Notes: generated by a model from the sequence alone, not told the origin. A stretch of 64,000 bases of DNA from Stenotrophomonas maltophilia (GCF_002799155.1 NZ_NERD01000001.1:45115-109114); one strand, 5' to 3'; shown: positions 8,074 through 17,540, counted from the stretch's first letter. A program made the numbers and translations.

Positions 8074-9438
8074 ATGAGCGCCTCTTTCGTTTCGCCTGAT
8101 GTGATCCGCCGCCTGTTCGCACAGGCCATGTCCCGCATGTACCGCACCGAAGTGCCGTTGTACGGCACGCTGGTGGAACTGGTGGAGCGGATCAACGCAC
8201 AGGTGCTGGAGCAGGATCCGGCGCTGGCCGCGCAGCTGCTGCGCAACGACGAGCGTGCGCGCCTGGATGAAGAGCGCCACGGCGCGATCCGCGTTGGCAC
8301 CGTGCAGGAACTGGCGACGTTGCGCCGCCTGTTCGCGGTGATGGGCATGTACCCGGTCGGCTACTACGACCTGTCGGTGGCCGGCGTGCCGGTGCACTCC
8401 ACCGCGTTCCGCCCGCTGACCGGCGCCGCGCTGGCGCAGAACCCGTTCCGCGTGTTCACCTCGCTGCTGCGCCTGGAGCTGATCGAAGACGAAGCGCTGC
8501 GTGCGGAATCGGCAACGATCCTTGCCCGCCGCCGTATCTTCACCGAGGGCGCGCTGGCGCTGATCGACCAGGCCGAGCGTGACGGCGGGCTGTCGCAGGC
8601 CGATGCCGGGCGCTTCGTCGATGAAGCACTGGAAACCTTCCGCTGGCACGGCGATGCCACGGTCGACCTGCCGACCTACCACGCGCTGCACAACGCGCAT
8701 CGGCTGGTGGCCGACGTGGTCAGTTTCCGTGGCCCGCACATCAACCACCTGACCCCGCGCACGCTGGACATCGACGCGGCGCAGGCGGCGATGATCGAAC
8801 ACGGCATGGCGGCCAAGGCGGTGATCGAGGGCCCGCCGCGCCGTGCCTGCCCGATCCTGCTGCGCCAGACCAGCTTCAAGGCACTGGAAGAGGCGGTGCA
8901 TTTCCCGGACGGCGAGGGCGGCGATGCCGGTACGCATACCGCGCGCTTCGGCGAGATCGAACAGCGTGGCCTTGCCCTGACCCCGAAGGGCCGCGCGCTG
9001 TACGACCAGCTGCTGTCGCAGGCACGCGATGCCGGTGGCGAAGGCAGCACCGGTGGCGACTACGGCCAGCGCCTGCAGGCGGTGTTCGCCAGCTTCCCGG
9101 ATGATCATGACACGCTGCGCCAGGAAGGCCTGGGCTATTACCGCTACCAGCTGACCGACGCTGGCCGCGCCGCGCCGGAGCGCGTGGCCGACCTGCCGGC
9201 CGAAGTGCTGGTGGCCGCGGGCCTGGCCACCGCCGACCCGATCGTCTACGAGGATTTCCTGCCGGTCAGCGCTGCGGGCATCTTCCAGTCGAACCTGGGC
9301 GGCGAAGAACAGCGCGCCTATGCCGCGCACGCCAACCGCGAGGCCTTCGAGCAGGCGCTGGGCGTGGCGGTGAATGACGAGTTCGAGATCTACGAGCGGC
9401 TGCAGGCCGAATCGCTGGCGAGCCTGCGCACCGCGTGA
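8074..9438 (+). CDS. 2-oxoadipate dioxygenase/decarboxylase (DUF1338, YdcJ/HglS family)
   Basis: A 454-residue enzyme of the DUF1338 family. Its characterised members (HglS in Pseudomonas) convert 2-oxoadipate to D-2-hydroxyglutarate with a non-haem iron centre in lysine catabolism. Recognisable stretches are the N-terminal MYRTEVPLYGTLVELV, the metal-site region VPVHSTAFRPL (first His), FRWHGDA and the later FGEIEQRGLALTPKGRALYD. The length matches the family. No lysine-catabolic partner sits next door. It lies between a hypothetical gene and the repeat-flanked CoA-transferase, apparently in its own transcription unit. Confidence 0.87.
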   Translation: MSASFVSPDVIRRLFAQAMSRMYRTEVPLYGTLVELVERINAQVLEQDPALAAQLLRNDERARLDEERHGAIRVGTVQELATLRRLFAVMGMYPVGYYDLSVAGVPVHSTAFRPLTGAALAQNPFRVFTSLLRLELIEDEALRAESATILARRRIFTEGALALIDQAERDGGLSQADAGRFVDEALETFRWHGDATVDLPTYHALHNAHRLVADVVSFRGPHINHLTPRTLDIDAAQAAMIEHGMAAKAVIEGPPRRACPILLRQTSFKALEEAVHFPDGEGGDAGTHTARFGEIEQRGLALTPKGRALYDQLLSQARDAGGEGSTGGDYGQRLQAVFASFPDDHDTLRQEGLGYYRYQLTDAGRAAPERVADLPAEVLVAAGLATADPIVYEDFLPVSAAGIFQSNLGGEEQRAYAAHANREAFEQALGVAVNDEFEIYERLQAESLASLRTA

Positions 9439-9452
9439 AGGTGTCCGTACCT

Positions 9453-9547
9453 GGGGTCAGAGCCCTTTCCCATGGAAAGGGATCCGACCCCGACGTTGCG
9501 CATGACCGGGGTCAGATCCCTTTTCGGCAGAAAAGGGCTCTGACCCC
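9453..9547. repeat. Paired GGGGTC hairpins (copies 1 and 2)
   Basis: Two related imperfect palindromes, 9453-9491 and 9508-9547, open with GGGGTCAGA and close with GGATCCGACCCC or GGCTCTGACCCC around a CCCTTT...AAAGGG inner stem. This family differs from SMAG and recurs at 11333-11430. The two copies lie just past the convergent 3' ends of the dioxygenase and the CoA-transferase. They may act as a bidirectional terminator or an mRNA-stabilising element. Confidence 0.75.
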
Positions 9548-9555
9548 CAACGCAG

Positions 9556-11070
9556 TCAGGCCTTCATCGTGCCGGTATCCAGCCAGCGCTGGTGCCACGA
9601 CAGCGCTTCCGGCAGCAGGTGCGGGGTGTGCTTGCCGTAGCTTTCGTGGCTGGCGCGGTCGAAGTAGTCCTGCAGCTGCGGGCGGAAATCCGGGTGCGCG
9701 CAGTTGTCGATCAGCACCTGCGCGCGCTTGCGCGGGGTCAGGCTACGCAGGTCGGCCAGGCCCTGCTCGGTCACGATCACCGACACGTCGTGCTCGGTGT
9801 GGTCGACATGGCTGGCCATCGGCACGATCGCCGAGATGGTGCCGTTCTTCGCAGTGGACGGGCTCAGGAACGCCGACAGGAAACCGTTGCGGGCAAAGTC
9901 ACCCGAACCGCCAATGCCGTTCATGATCCGCGTGCCCATCACGTGCGTCGAATTGACGTTGCCGTAGATGTCCACCTCGATCATGCCGTTCATGCCGATG
10001 CAGCCGAGGCGGCGCACCAGTTCCGGATGGTTGGAGATTTCCTGCGTGCGCATGATGATGCGTTCGCGGTAGAAATCGATGTGTTCCTTGAAGGTCTCGT
10101 TGGCCTGCGGGCTCAGCGCGAAGCCGGTGCACGAGGCGTAGCTCAGCACGCCGTCACGCAGCAGGTCGAGCATGCCGTCCTGGATCACCTCGGTGAACGC
10201 GGCCAGGTCGCGGAAACCGCTCTTGGCCAGGCCGGCCAGTACGGCGTTGGGAATGTTGCCCACGCCCGACTGCAGCGGCAGCAGGTTCGGCGGCAGGCGG
10301 CCCTTCTTCACTTCGTGCTTGAGGAACTCGATCAGGTGCGAGGCGATCTGTTCGCTGGTCGCATCGATCGGGCTGAACGGGCTGTTGCGGTCCGGGCCGT
10401 TGGTGCGCACCACCGCCACGATCTTGTCCGGGTCGCAGCGCAGCGCGGTGTCGCCGATGCGGTCGTTGGCGTTCACCAGCGGAATCGGCTTGCGGTGCGG
10501 CGGCAGCGCGGTGCCGTAGTAGATGTCATGCATGCCGTCGACGCCGGCCGGCTGCCATTCGTTGACCTCGACGATCACCTTCCTGGCCAGGTCCAGCCAG
10601 GTCTTGTTGTTGCCGATCGAGGTGGAGGGCACCAGCGAGCCATCCTCGCGGATGGCCGAGACCTCGATCACGGCGGTATCGATCTCGCCGTAGAAGCCGA
10701 ACCACACGTGCTGGGCCACGTGGCTGAGGTGGATGTCGATGTAATCCAGCTTGCCCTCGTTGATGCGGTTGCGCGCATCCGGGTCGCTCTGGAAGGGCAT
10801 GCGCATGGCGATGCCATCGGCCTTGGCCAGCGCGCCATCCAGCTCCGGCGCGGTGGAGGCGCCGGTCATCAGCTTGATCTGGAAGGGCTGGCCCTGGGCG
10901 TGCACCGCTTCGATGCGGCGGGCCAGTTCCACGGGGACGGCCTTGGGATACCCGGAGCCGGTAAAGCCGCTCATGGCCACGGTTTCACCGGGCTGGATCA
11001 GCGCGGCTGCGGCCTCTGCGGAGACCACGCGGTCACGGAGACGCGCGTTGGCGATGCGATCAACAGACAT
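9556..11070 (-). CDS. Succinate/acetyl-CoA CoA-transferase (acetyl-CoA hydrolase family)
   Basis: A 504-residue class I CoA-transferase of the Cat1/AarC/ScpC type, moving CoA between acetyl- or propionyl-CoA and succinate. Visible hallmarks are the N-terminal GETVAMSGFTGSGYPKAVP, the GVGNIPNAVL glycine-rich loop and FTEVIQDGML, whose Glu is the expected covalent CoA-thioester residue. The C-terminal GIGGSGDFARNGFLS and VTEQGLADLR are also present. Full family length. It is transcribed alone, leftward, divergent from glnE, with paired GGGGTC hairpins beyond each end. Confidence 0.92.
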   Translation of the reverse strand: MSVDRIANARLRDRVVSAEAAAALIQPGETVAMSGFTGSGYPKAVPVELARRIEAVHAQGQPFQIKLMTGASTAPELDGALAKADGIAMRMPFQSDPDARNRINEGKLDYIDIHLSHVAQHVWFGFYGEIDTAVIEVSAIREDGSLVPSTSIGNNKTWLDLARKVIVEVNEWQPAGVDGMHDIYYGTALPPHRKPIPLVNANDRIGDTALRCDPDKIVAVVRTNGPDRNSPFSPIDATSEQIASHLIEFLKHEVKKGRLPPNLLPLQSGVGNIPNAVLAGLAKSGFRDLAAFTEVIQDGMLDLLRDGVLSYASCTGFALSPQANETFKEHIDFYRERIIMRTQEISNHPELVRRLGCIGMNGMIEVDIYGNVNSTHVMGTRIMNGIGGSGDFARNGFLSAFLSPSTAKNGTISAIVPMASHVDHTEHDVSVIVTEQGLADLRSLTPRKRAQVLIDNCAHPDFRPQLQDYFDRASHESYGKHTPHLLPEALSWHQRWLDTGTMKA

Positions 11071-11260
11071 GACGACAGTGTTTCTGGGGGGAAACCCGAT
11101 TATCGGCCATCCTCCTCCGTACGGGGGGTTCTACCTTCGTGGAATGGCTTTTCCCCGCAGGGGTCACCCATACCCACCGGTTTTGTTTTGCAGTGCAGCG
11201 TGCAAAGTGCTTTCGCAGCCCGCACGATGGCCCTGCATCCCGACGTGGGGGAGGGAGCAG

Positions 11261-11296
11261 AGCCCGCTGGCAGTTCGCTGCAAGCGGGCTTTTTTA
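11261..11296 (+). terminator. Rho-independent terminator with no gene before it (possible small RNA end)
   Basis: AGCCCGCT (11261-11268) pairs with AGCGGGCT (11283-11290) around a 14-nt loop, followed by a T-run to 11295. It is oriented rightward. The only thing upstream on this strand is the start of a leftward gene at 11070, so it must terminate a short transcript of at most about 190 nt, or protect glnE from read-through. Confidence 0.7.
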
Positions 11297-11332
11297 TTGC
11301 CTTCCGCCCATTGTGAATACGCGCGACACACC

Positions 11333-11430
11333 GGGTCGGATCCTTTTGCCACGGGCAAAAGGCTCTGACCCGCGCAGTGCCAGCCATCTGGGGTCGGCGC
11401 CCTTCGCCGTTGGCAAAGGGATCCGACCCC
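11333..11430. repeat. Paired GGGGTC hairpins (copies 3 and 4)
   Basis: Two palindromes of the family seen at 9453-9547. One is GGGTCGGATCC...GGCTCTGACCC (11333-11371) and the other is GGGGTCGGCGCCC...GGGATCCGACCCC (11391-11430). The second ends 14 nt before the glnE start codon, so it lies in the glnE leader and could hide or expose the ribosome site. Confidence 0.75.
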
Positions 11431-11444
11431 GCGAGAATCGAGGC

Positions 11445-14240
11445 ATGACCCTCGCTCCCGCTGAACTGCCCGCGTCCCTGCAGCCCCTTGTCGACCGCGC
11501 CCTGGCGCGCCTGGCCCAGGTCCTGCCCGAGCCCGTCCCGGCTGATCTGTTGCCGCTGCTGACCCGGCTGGCGGTGGCCAGCGACTTCGCGCTGGACACC
11601 CTGGTGCGGCAACCCGCGCTGCTGGCGCAGCTGGCCGCGCCCGGTTGCCCGGCGATTCCGGCGCCAGTGCTCGATCCGCTGCAGCCCAGCGACTGGCCGG
11701 CGCAGATCCGGCGCTGGCGCACCGCCATGTCGACGCGGCTGATCTGGCGCGACCTGACCGGCCTGGACGATGTGGCCCAGACCCTGGCCGGCGCCACCGC
11801 CCTGGCCGAGGAGTGCCTGCGGCTGGCGCTGGAGGCCCTGCAGCAGGAATTCGCACAGCGTCACGGCGTGGTCCGCGATGGCGAAGGCACGCCGCAGCAG
11901 CTGGTGGTGTTCGGCCTCGGCAAGCTCGGTGGTGGCGAGCTCAACTTCAGTTCCGATGTGGACCTGGTCTACGCCTACCCGCACGGCGGCGAATCCGACG
12001 GCCCGCGCGCGTTGGCTGCCGAGGAATATTTCGCGCGCCTCGGCCAGCGCCTGGCCAAGCTGCTGGATGAAACCACCGTCGATGGCTTCAGCCACCGCGT
12101 CGACCTGCGCCTGCGCCCGTTCGGCAGCGCCGGCCGCGTTGCGCTGTCGTTCGCGGCGATGGACCAGTACTTCCAGCGCGAAGGCCGCGACTGGGAACGC
12201 TATGCCTGGCTGAAGGCGCGCGCCGTGGCCGGCGACATCGAGGCCGGTGAAGCGTGGCTACAGACCCTGCGCCCGTTCGTGTACCGCCGCTACCTGGATT
12301 TCACCGCGCTCGATGGCCTGCGCGAGATGAAGGCGGCGATCACCGCCGAAGTCGCGCGCCGCGAACTGCATGAGGACATCAAGCGCGGCGCCGGCGGCAT
12401 CCGCGAAATCGAGTTCCTGTGCCAAGCGCTGCAGCTGATCCGCGGTGGCCGTGAGCCCGCGCTGCGCGAGCGCCGCCTGCTGGTGGCGCTGGAGGCACTG
12501 GTGGCGGCCGGGCAGATCGCGCCGGAGGATGGCAGCGCACTGCGCGAGGCCTACCTGTTCCTGCGCCGGTTGGAAAACCGCCTGCAGATGCTGCGTGATG
12601 CGCAGACGCATGTGTTGCCAAGTGATGCGCTGGACCGCGAACGCATCGCCGTCGGCCTGGGCTATCCCGGCTGGGATGTGCTGCGCGCGGCGCTGGCCGT
12701 GCAGCAGCAGCGGGTCAGTACCGAATTCGCCGCGCTGCTGGCGCCGCGCAAGGGCCAGGCCGCGCCCGATGCACTGGCCAACTACTGGCGCAGCCTGCCG
12801 GAAGGCAGCAATGCGCCGCTGCTGGCCGAAGCTGGTTTCCTCGATGCCAATGGCGCCGACCAGTCGCTGCGCGATTTCGCGCAGGGCACCGGCGTGAAGT
12901 CATTGTCCGATGCCGCGCGTGCGCGGCTGGATCGCGTGCTGCCCGCGTTGCTGCATGCGGCAACGCGCTCGCCACAACCGGATGCCGCGCTCAAGCGCGT
13001 GCTTGGCCTGCTGCAGGCGGTGCTGCGCCGGACCAGCTATCTCGCGCTGCTGGACGAACAGCCCAGCGCACTAGCGCGGTTGGTGGACGTGCTGGCGCGC
13101 AGCGCACTGCTGGCCGAGCGCCTGGCTGCGTACCCGCTGCTGCTGGATGAGCTGCTGGACGTGCGCGTGTCCGGGCCGATGCCGGATGCCGCCGGCATGC
13201 TGGCCGAGTGCCAGCAGGTACTGGCGGTGGACGATCCCGAATCCGCGCTGCGTTGGCTCAACGAGACGCGGCTGGCGCTCAGCTTCCGCATGGCAATGGC
13301 CACGCTGGACGGCCGCCAGGGTGCAGTGGACAGCACGCGGCAACTGGCCGAGCTGGCGCAGGCGGTGGTGGTCACCGTGCTGGCGATGGCCGAGGCGGAC
13401 ATGCGCGCTGCGCACGGTGATATTCCCGGTGGACGTTTCGCGATCATCGGCTACGGCAGCCTCGGTGGGCTTGAACTGGGCTTCGGTTCCGACCTGGACC
13501 TGGTGTTCCTGCACGACAATCCGGCCGGCGTGGACGCCAGCGATGGTGCACGTCCGCTGGAGCCGGGGCGCTGGTATGCGCGCCTGGCGCAGAAGGTGAT
13601 GGCGCTGCTCGGTGCAGTCACCGCTGCCGGGCGCCTGTACGACATCGACGTGCGCCTGCGCCCGGACGGTGGCAAGGGGTCGCTGGTGTCTTCGCTGGCC
13701 AGTTACACCGAATACCAGCGCGAACGTGCGTGGACCTGGGAACACCAGGCGCTGGTGCGCGCGCGTGGCGTGGCCGGTGATGCCGGCCTGCTGGCCGATT
13801 TCGAGCAGGTGCGTGCGCAGACGCTGGGCCGCGAACGCGATGCCGGTGTGCTGTATGCCGACGTGTTGAAGATGCGTGGGCGCATGCGCACCGAGCTGGA
13901 CCGCAGCGATGCCGCGCGCCTGGACCTGAAGCAGGGCGCCGGTGGCGTGGTGGACCTGGAGTTCCTGTTGCAGACCGGTGTGCTGGCGCGCAGTGCACAG
14001 CACGCGGCGTTGCTGCAGCCACGCGATACGCCATCGTTGATCGATGCGTTGGCCGCTGTTGGTTTCCTGCCGGAAGGCACCGCGCAGGCGTTGCATGGAG
14101 CGCATGCCACGCTGCTGGAGGTGGGCCTGGCCTGCACCCTCGACCGGCGCCCGCGGCTGGCCCCGACCACGCCGGCGATTGAAGAGGCGTGTGCGGTGAT
14201 CACGGCGGCGTGCATCGCCGCGGAGCTGCCGTTCGCCTGA
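11445..14240 (+). CDS. glnE: Bifunctional glutamine synthetase adenylyltransferase/deadenylase
   Basis: A 931-residue enzyme that adds AMP to, or removes it from, glutamine synthetase in response to PII/PII-UMP, matching nitrogen assimilation to supply. The two nucleotidyltransferase domains are plain. The N-terminal adenylyl-removing half has [19 protein letters not shown]. The C-terminal adenylyl-transferase half has [19 protein letters not shown]. Each has the paired Asp for metal. Helical GlnD/PII-uridylyltransferase-like regions follow each ([30 protein letters not shown]). I chose the ATG at 11445 because the frame upstream runs through hairpin repeats. Length agrees with the family. 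Confidence 0.96.
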   Translation: MTLAPAELPASLQPLVDRALARLAQVLPEPVPADLLPLLTRLAVASDFALDTLVRQPALLAQLAAPGCPAIPAPVLDPLQPSDWPAQIRRWRTAMSTRLIWRDLTGLDDVAQTLAGATALAEECLRLALEALQQEFAQRHGVVRDGEGTPQQLVVFGLGKLGGGELNFSSDVDLVYAYPHGGESDGPRALAAEEYFARLGQRLAKLLDETTVDGFSHRVDLRLRPFGSAGRVALSFAAMDQYFQREGRDWERYAWLKARAVAGDIEAGEAWLQTLRPFVYRRYLDFTALDGLREMKAAITAEVARRELHEDIKRGAGGIREIEFLCQALQLIRGGREPALRERRLLVALEALVAAGQIAPEDGSALREAYLFLRRLENRLQMLRDAQTHVLPSDALDRERIAVGLGYPGWDVLRAALAVQQQRVSTEFAALLAPRKGQAAPDALANYWRSLPEGSNAPLLAEAGFLDANGADQSLRDFAQGTGVKSLSDAARARLDRVLPALLHAATRSPQPDAALKRVLGLLQAVLRRTSYLALLDEQPSALARLVDVLARSALLAERLAAYPLLLDELLDVRVSGPMPDAAGMLAECQQVLAVDDPESALRWLNETRLALSFRMAMATLDGRQGAVDSTRQLAELAQAVVVTVLAMAEADMRAAHGDIPGGRFAIIGYGSLGGLELGFGSDLDLVFLHDNPAGVDASDGARPLEPGRWYARLAQKVMALLGAVTAAGRLYDIDVRLRPDGGKGSLVSSLASYTEYQRERAWTWEHQALVRARGVAGDAGLLADFEQVRAQTLGRERDAGVLYADVLKMRGRMRTELDRSDAARLDLKQGAGGVVDLEFLLQTGVLARSAQHAALLQPRDTPSLIDALAAVGFLPEGTAQALHGAHATLLEVGLACTLDRRPRLAPTTPAIEEACAVITAACIAAELPFA

Positions 14241-14260
14241 GTGCCGGTAGCAGCTTTTGG

Positions 14261-14695
14261 GTAGGTGCCGACCGTTGGTCGGCACAATCTGTCAGCCGCA
14301 ATGAACGCTTCAGGAGCGTGCCGACCAACGGTCGGCACCCACCAGATCATTGGCCCGGTGATGCCCCGCTGTTGGCAGCTACCGGATCAATGGCCCGGCG
14401 ATGGTCTGCTATTGGTAGGTGCCGACCGTTGGTCGGCACAATCTTTCAGCGGCGATGAACTCTGATGGAGCGTGCCGACCAACGGTCGGCACCCACCAGA
14501 TTATTGGCCCGGTGATGCCCCGCTGTTGGCAACTACCGGATCAATGGCCCGGCGATGGTCTGCTATTGGTAGGTGCCGACCGTTGGTCGGCACAATCTGT
14601 CAGCTGCAATGAACGCTTCAGGAGCGTGCCGACCAACGGTCGGCACCCACCGGGTTCAAGGTGTGTGCCAACCAAGGTCGGCACCTACCAGAGCG
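14261..14695. repeat. 154-bp tandem array of SMAG palindromes
   Basis: Units begin at 14261, 14415 and 14569 (exact 154-nt steps) with GTAGGTGCCGACCGTTGGTC. Each contains a GTAG-headed palindrome, a short spacer, an inverted palindrome (GTGCCGACCAACGGTCGGCA) and a filler ATTGGCCCGGTGATGCC...TGCTATTG. The third unit is incomplete and runs into a diverged palindrome ending near 14690. It fills the gap between glnE and the YhhQ gene, whose 3' ends converge here. No coding sequence is supported in it. Confidence 0.85.
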
Positions 14696-14702
14696 ACAGC
14701 GG

Positions 14703-15263
14703 TCAGCTGGTGGCGCGCAGCGGCGCCATCTTCCACAGCAGCGCGCGGAACGGGGCCAGCAGGCACACGCCGATCGCCAGCTTCACCGCCAGGTCGCCGG
14801 CGGCCCAGCTCACCCACGGCAGGGTGGAACCGGCAAACGCAATCGACCAGAAAATGGTGGTATCCACCGTCGCACTGCAGGTGGTGGCCACCATCGGTGC
14901 GCGCCACCAGCTGCCACGGCGCAGGCGGTCGAACACGGTGATGTCCAGCAGCTGGGCCACGATGAACGCCGAGCACGAGGCAATGGCGATGCGCGGCGTC
15001 GCCACCCAGATCGACAGCAGCACCGCCACCGCGAAGCCGATCCACGCCACACGGCGCGCCGGGCCAGGGCCGAAGCGGCGGTTGATCAGGTTGCTGACCA
15101 GGAACGCGACCGGATAACTGAAGGCACCCCAGGTCAGCCAATCGTTGATCGGGTACTGCACCAGTACGTTGGACAGCAGCACCACCGCGCCCATGGCCAG
15201 CACCGCCAGCACCAGGGCGCGGGCGGTCAACGGGGCAAACACAGGGGCAGGACGCACGGACAT
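14703..15263 (-). CDS. yhhQ: Queuosine precursor transporter, YhhQ/VUT family (DUF165)
   Basis: A 186-residue integral membrane protein with about six hydrophobic segments. The family motifs FSYPVAFLVSNLINRRFG and SCSAFIVAQLLDITVF are both visible, and CSATVDTTIFWSIAF lies in the C-terminal half. YhhQ takes up 7-cyano-7-deazaguanine/7-aminomethyl-7-deazaguanine (preQ0/preQ1) for tRNA queuosine synthesis. I use the ATG at 15263; a TTG six codons upstream is possible but less likely. It is monocistronic, with its 3' end at the SMAG array. Confidence 0.88.
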   Translation of the reverse strand: MSVRPAPVFAPLTARALVLAVLAMGAVVLLSNVLVQYPINDWLTWGAFSYPVAFLVSNLINRRFGPGPARRVAWIGFAVAVLLSIWVATPRIAIASCSAFIVAQLLDITVFDRLRRGSWWRAPMVATTCSATVDTTIFWSIAFAGSTLPWVSWAAGDLAVKLAIGVCLLAPFRALLWKMAPLRATS

Positions 15264-15338
15264 GGCGAGCCAGGGGGACAAAGGGGATCGCCCATTATCC
15301 GCCCGGCCCGCAGCAAAGCCAAAACCGGTCGTTCAGCT

Positions 15339-15854
15339 TTACAGCGCTTCGCTCATCACGTCGCCAGCGGCATAGGCGGTCGGTACGTAGGCAAGGGCCT
15401 GGCCCTGTGCGCTCTTCACGGTCCAGCCGGCACCCGCGTCGGTCGGGTCGAAGCGCACCTGCTGGCCGACAACGAAACCGGCGATCGGGTCATCGCCTGC
15501 AACGGCTGGCCATTGCAGCGTTGCGGTCTGGTCGGCCTTGCCGGGCACCTGCAGCTGCACCTGGCGATCACCGGCTGGGGTGGTGGCGACCTGCTTCACC
15601 TCCATCGGCGGCAACGGTACCGCCGGTGTGCGTGCGGCGACCTTGCCGTTGCGCTCGCTGGCCTTGAACGGGGCCTTGGACAGCTCGGCAAGCCCCATCG
15701 ACGTGGCCAACGGAATCGACAGCACGATCAGCGACGTGACCAGCACGCTGGTCTGGCCGCTGGTCAACTGCGGCGCGGCGCCGGCATGGACAGTGGGCAC
15801 CAGCAGCGCGGAGAGCAGCAGGGCAGAAGCGGGAACGCGCAGGCAACGGAACAT
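15339..15854 (-). CDS. Secreted protein, paralogue of the upstream gene
   Basis: A 171-residue exported protein with a signal peptide (about 1-24, ALLVPTVHAG) and a hydrophobic stretch at about 35-52. The C-terminal domain resembles that of the neighbour at 15887-16390: shared pattern GFVVGQQVRFDPTDAGAGW against QFTVGQTVNFEPTGADQGW, then KxxQGxxLxYxPxA. Function unknown. A good AGGAGG site precedes the ATG. It is the last gene of a three-gene leftward unit headed by the DUF2145 protein, 32 nt after its paralogue. Confidence 0.72.
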   Translation of the reverse strand: MFRCLRVPASALLLSALLVPTVHAGAAPQLTSGQTSVLVTSLIVLSIPLATSMGLAELSKAPFKASERNGKVAARTPAVPLPPMEVKQVATTPAGDRQVQLQVPGKADQTATLQWPAVAGDDPIAGFVVGQQVRFDPTDAGAGWTVKSAQGQALAYVPTAYAAGDVMSEAL

Positions 15855-15886
15855 GCAGACCTCCTGGTCAGGGTGGGGACGGCGAC

Positions 15887-16390
15887 TCAGCGCCGGGTAT
15901 CGAAAATGTCGCGCGGGCCGGTGGCCTCGGGCAGGTATTCCAGTGGGCGGCCCTGGTTGTCCTTCAGCTGCCAGCCCTGGTCGGCGCCGGTCGGCTCGAA
16001 GTTCACGGTCTGGCCCACGGTGAACTGCACGGCGGGGTCGCCGATGCCGCGCGGGTACTGCATCGACGCGGTGTTCTGCGGGTCGTTGGCATCGCGCAGC
16101 AGCACTTCGCGGCGGCCGTCCACGGTGGTGGCGATTCCACTCACCTGCATCTGCGGCAGCTTGATCTGCTGCGGGCGGGCCAGCGGCTGGCCGGCGTCGG
16201 CCGCATCCTGGGCTTCCTTCGCCGCCGCCGCGCGGGCCGAGGCCACCATCTGCGTGGACATCTCCAGGCTCGGCCCCTGCGGGCCGGGATCATGGATGAT
16301 CACGATGCGGCGCTCGGCGTGCGCGGCCGATGACCAGGCCAGCGCGCTGACGATCAGCATCGATACCAGGGGTTTGTGCAGCAGGCGCAT
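15887..16390 (-). CDS. Secreted protein of unknown function
   Basis: A 167-residue exported protein with a signal peptide (about 1-25, SALAWSSAAHAE) and an Ala-rich helical segment (about 50-75). A C-terminal domain is shared with the next gene (QFTVGQTVNFEPTG; GWQLKDNQGRPLEYLPEA). The start at 16390 is fixed by an AAGGAG site eight nt upstream. It lies 19 nt after the DUF2145 gene, so the two are surely co-transcribed. No named family recognised. Confidence 0.72.
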   Translation of the reverse strand: MRLLHKPLVSMLIVSALAWSSAAHAERRIVIIHDPGPQGPSLEMSTQMVASARAAAAKEAQDAADAGQPLARPQQIKLPQMQVSGIATTVDGRREVLLRDANDPQNTASMQYPRGIGDPAVQFTVGQTVNFEPTGADQGWQLKDNQGRPLEYLPEATGPRDIFDTRR

Positions 16391-16409
16391 GTCGTTCTCC
16401 TTGCGGGAT

Positions 16410-17261
16410 TCAGGGCGAGGCTGCGGCGGCACCGGCCACCGGCACATGGGGGATCACCAGTTCCTGCTGCAGCTGGCTGCGCTGGTGCAGGAAGTCGAAC
16501 ACCGATTCCACCGTCACCACCGAATAGTTGCCGGAGATGCGCTCGCCGGCCGGATGGTCGGTGGTGGTGGCGTTGGCCACGAACAGGCGCGCACCCACGC
16601 GCTTGCCCAGGCCGATATGCAGCACGCTGGGCTGGTACTTCTGCTGGCGCAGCCACTGCTGCGCCTGTTCGCGCTTGACGATGGCCGGCGCGCCTTCGGC
16701 CTGCGCCATTGCTGCGGCCAGCACCTCCAGCACCCACTGGTTGGAGTTCTGGTAGTCGGTGGCAAACGGGTAGGCGACCACGTTGTACTTCGCTTCGTGC
16801 AGCGCCTTGGGCTGGATCGAGGGCGGCACCAGCATCGCGCGCAGCGCCGCACGCAACGGCGCCGACGGCACGCCGATGCGCAGGTCGGTATGGCCACCGC
16901 TCTCGCCGACGAAGTTGCCCAGGCCCTCGTGGTACAGCTGCGAGCTGTCGGTCTTGCAGCGGTTGAGCAGGTGCATCGCGCGCCAGCGGCCGTCGTCCTC
17001 GCGCAGCAGGAAGGCCAGGTGGCTGTGGCGCAGGCCGTAGCGGCTCAGGTCCTGGCCACCGCGCGCGGCCACCACCACGTCCACGTCGGGCAGCGCGTCC
17101 AGGCGTTCGGCGGTGGTCCAGGCCACGTCCAGCATCGCTGCCTGCGACGCCACGCTCGGGTAACGTTCGCGGCACGCGGTGCTGTTGGCCCATGCCGGTG
17201 CGGTCGCCAGCAGGCTGGCAATCAGCAGCGCGGCGCGGGGCAGGCGGGAAAAACGATCCAT
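16410..17261 (-). CDS. DUF2145 family secreted protein
   Basis: A 283-residue protein with a signal peptide (about 1-26, ATAPAWANS) followed by a DUF2145-type domain. Conserved-looking stretches are YGLRHSHLAFLLRE, HLLNRCKTDSSQLYHEGLGNF and a later segment YPFATDYQNSNQWVLEVLA. The order His ... Cys and the GxxxH placement recall circularly permuted NlpC/P60-like folds, but that is my inference. It heads an operon with two paralogous secreted proteins. The set may act together in the periplasm or at the envelope; the function is unknown. Confidence 0.78.
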   Translation of the reverse strand: MDRFSRLPRAALLIASLLATAPAWANSTACRERYPSVASQAAMLDVAWTTAERLDALPDVDVVVAARGGQDLSRYGLRHSHLAFLLREDDGRWRAMHLLNRCKTDSSQLYHEGLGNFVGESGGHTDLRIGVPSAPLRAALRAMLVPPSIQPKALHEAKYNVVAYPFATDYQNSNQWVLEVLAAAMAQAEGAPAIVKREQAQQWLRQQKYQPSVLHIGLGKRVGARLFVANATTTDHPAGERISGNYSVVTVESVFDFLHQRSQLQQELVIPHVPVAGAAAASP

Positions 17262-17309
17262 GTCGGTACCTTCAACGGCGGGCAGGCCCGCGCGCCGATC
17301 ATACGCTGC

Positions 17310-17540
17310 TCAGCGCAGCGGGCGATCCACGCCCTTGCGCTTGAGTTCCCTGTCGCAGGCGTCGCTGATCGGGGCGATCGGCAGCGGCGGGCGCTCGCCC
17401 GTCTTCGGATCGCGCAGCGCCGGCTGTTCGCGGTATGCATCCAACTGCTGCTGGCATTGATACGAGATCGGATCCAGCTCGGTGGGCGTGGTGGAACAGG
17501 CAGCGAGCAGGGCCAGGGGCAGCAGGAGCAGGGTACGCAT
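17310..17540 (-). CDS. Small lipoprotein
   Basis: A 76-residue protein with a lipoprotein signal (MRTLLLLPLALLAACST, lipobox LAAC, lipidated Cys at about residue 15). A short polar domain with two further Cys follows (YQCQQQLD; SDACDRELKRKG), probably disulfide-bonded. The ATG at 17540 is used; a TTG four codons upstream is an alternative. No family recognised. It is separated from the DUF2145 gene by 48 nt and reads the same way. Confidence 0.65.
   Translation of the reverse strand: MRTLLLLPLALLAACSTTPTELDPISYQCQQQLDAYREQPALRDPKTGERPPLPIAPISDACDRELKRKGVDRPLR

Noticed and set aside
14261..14695. Regular repeats as a CRISPR array
   Set aside because: The units are palindromes with a constant 154-nt filler; there are no variable spacers and no cas genes.
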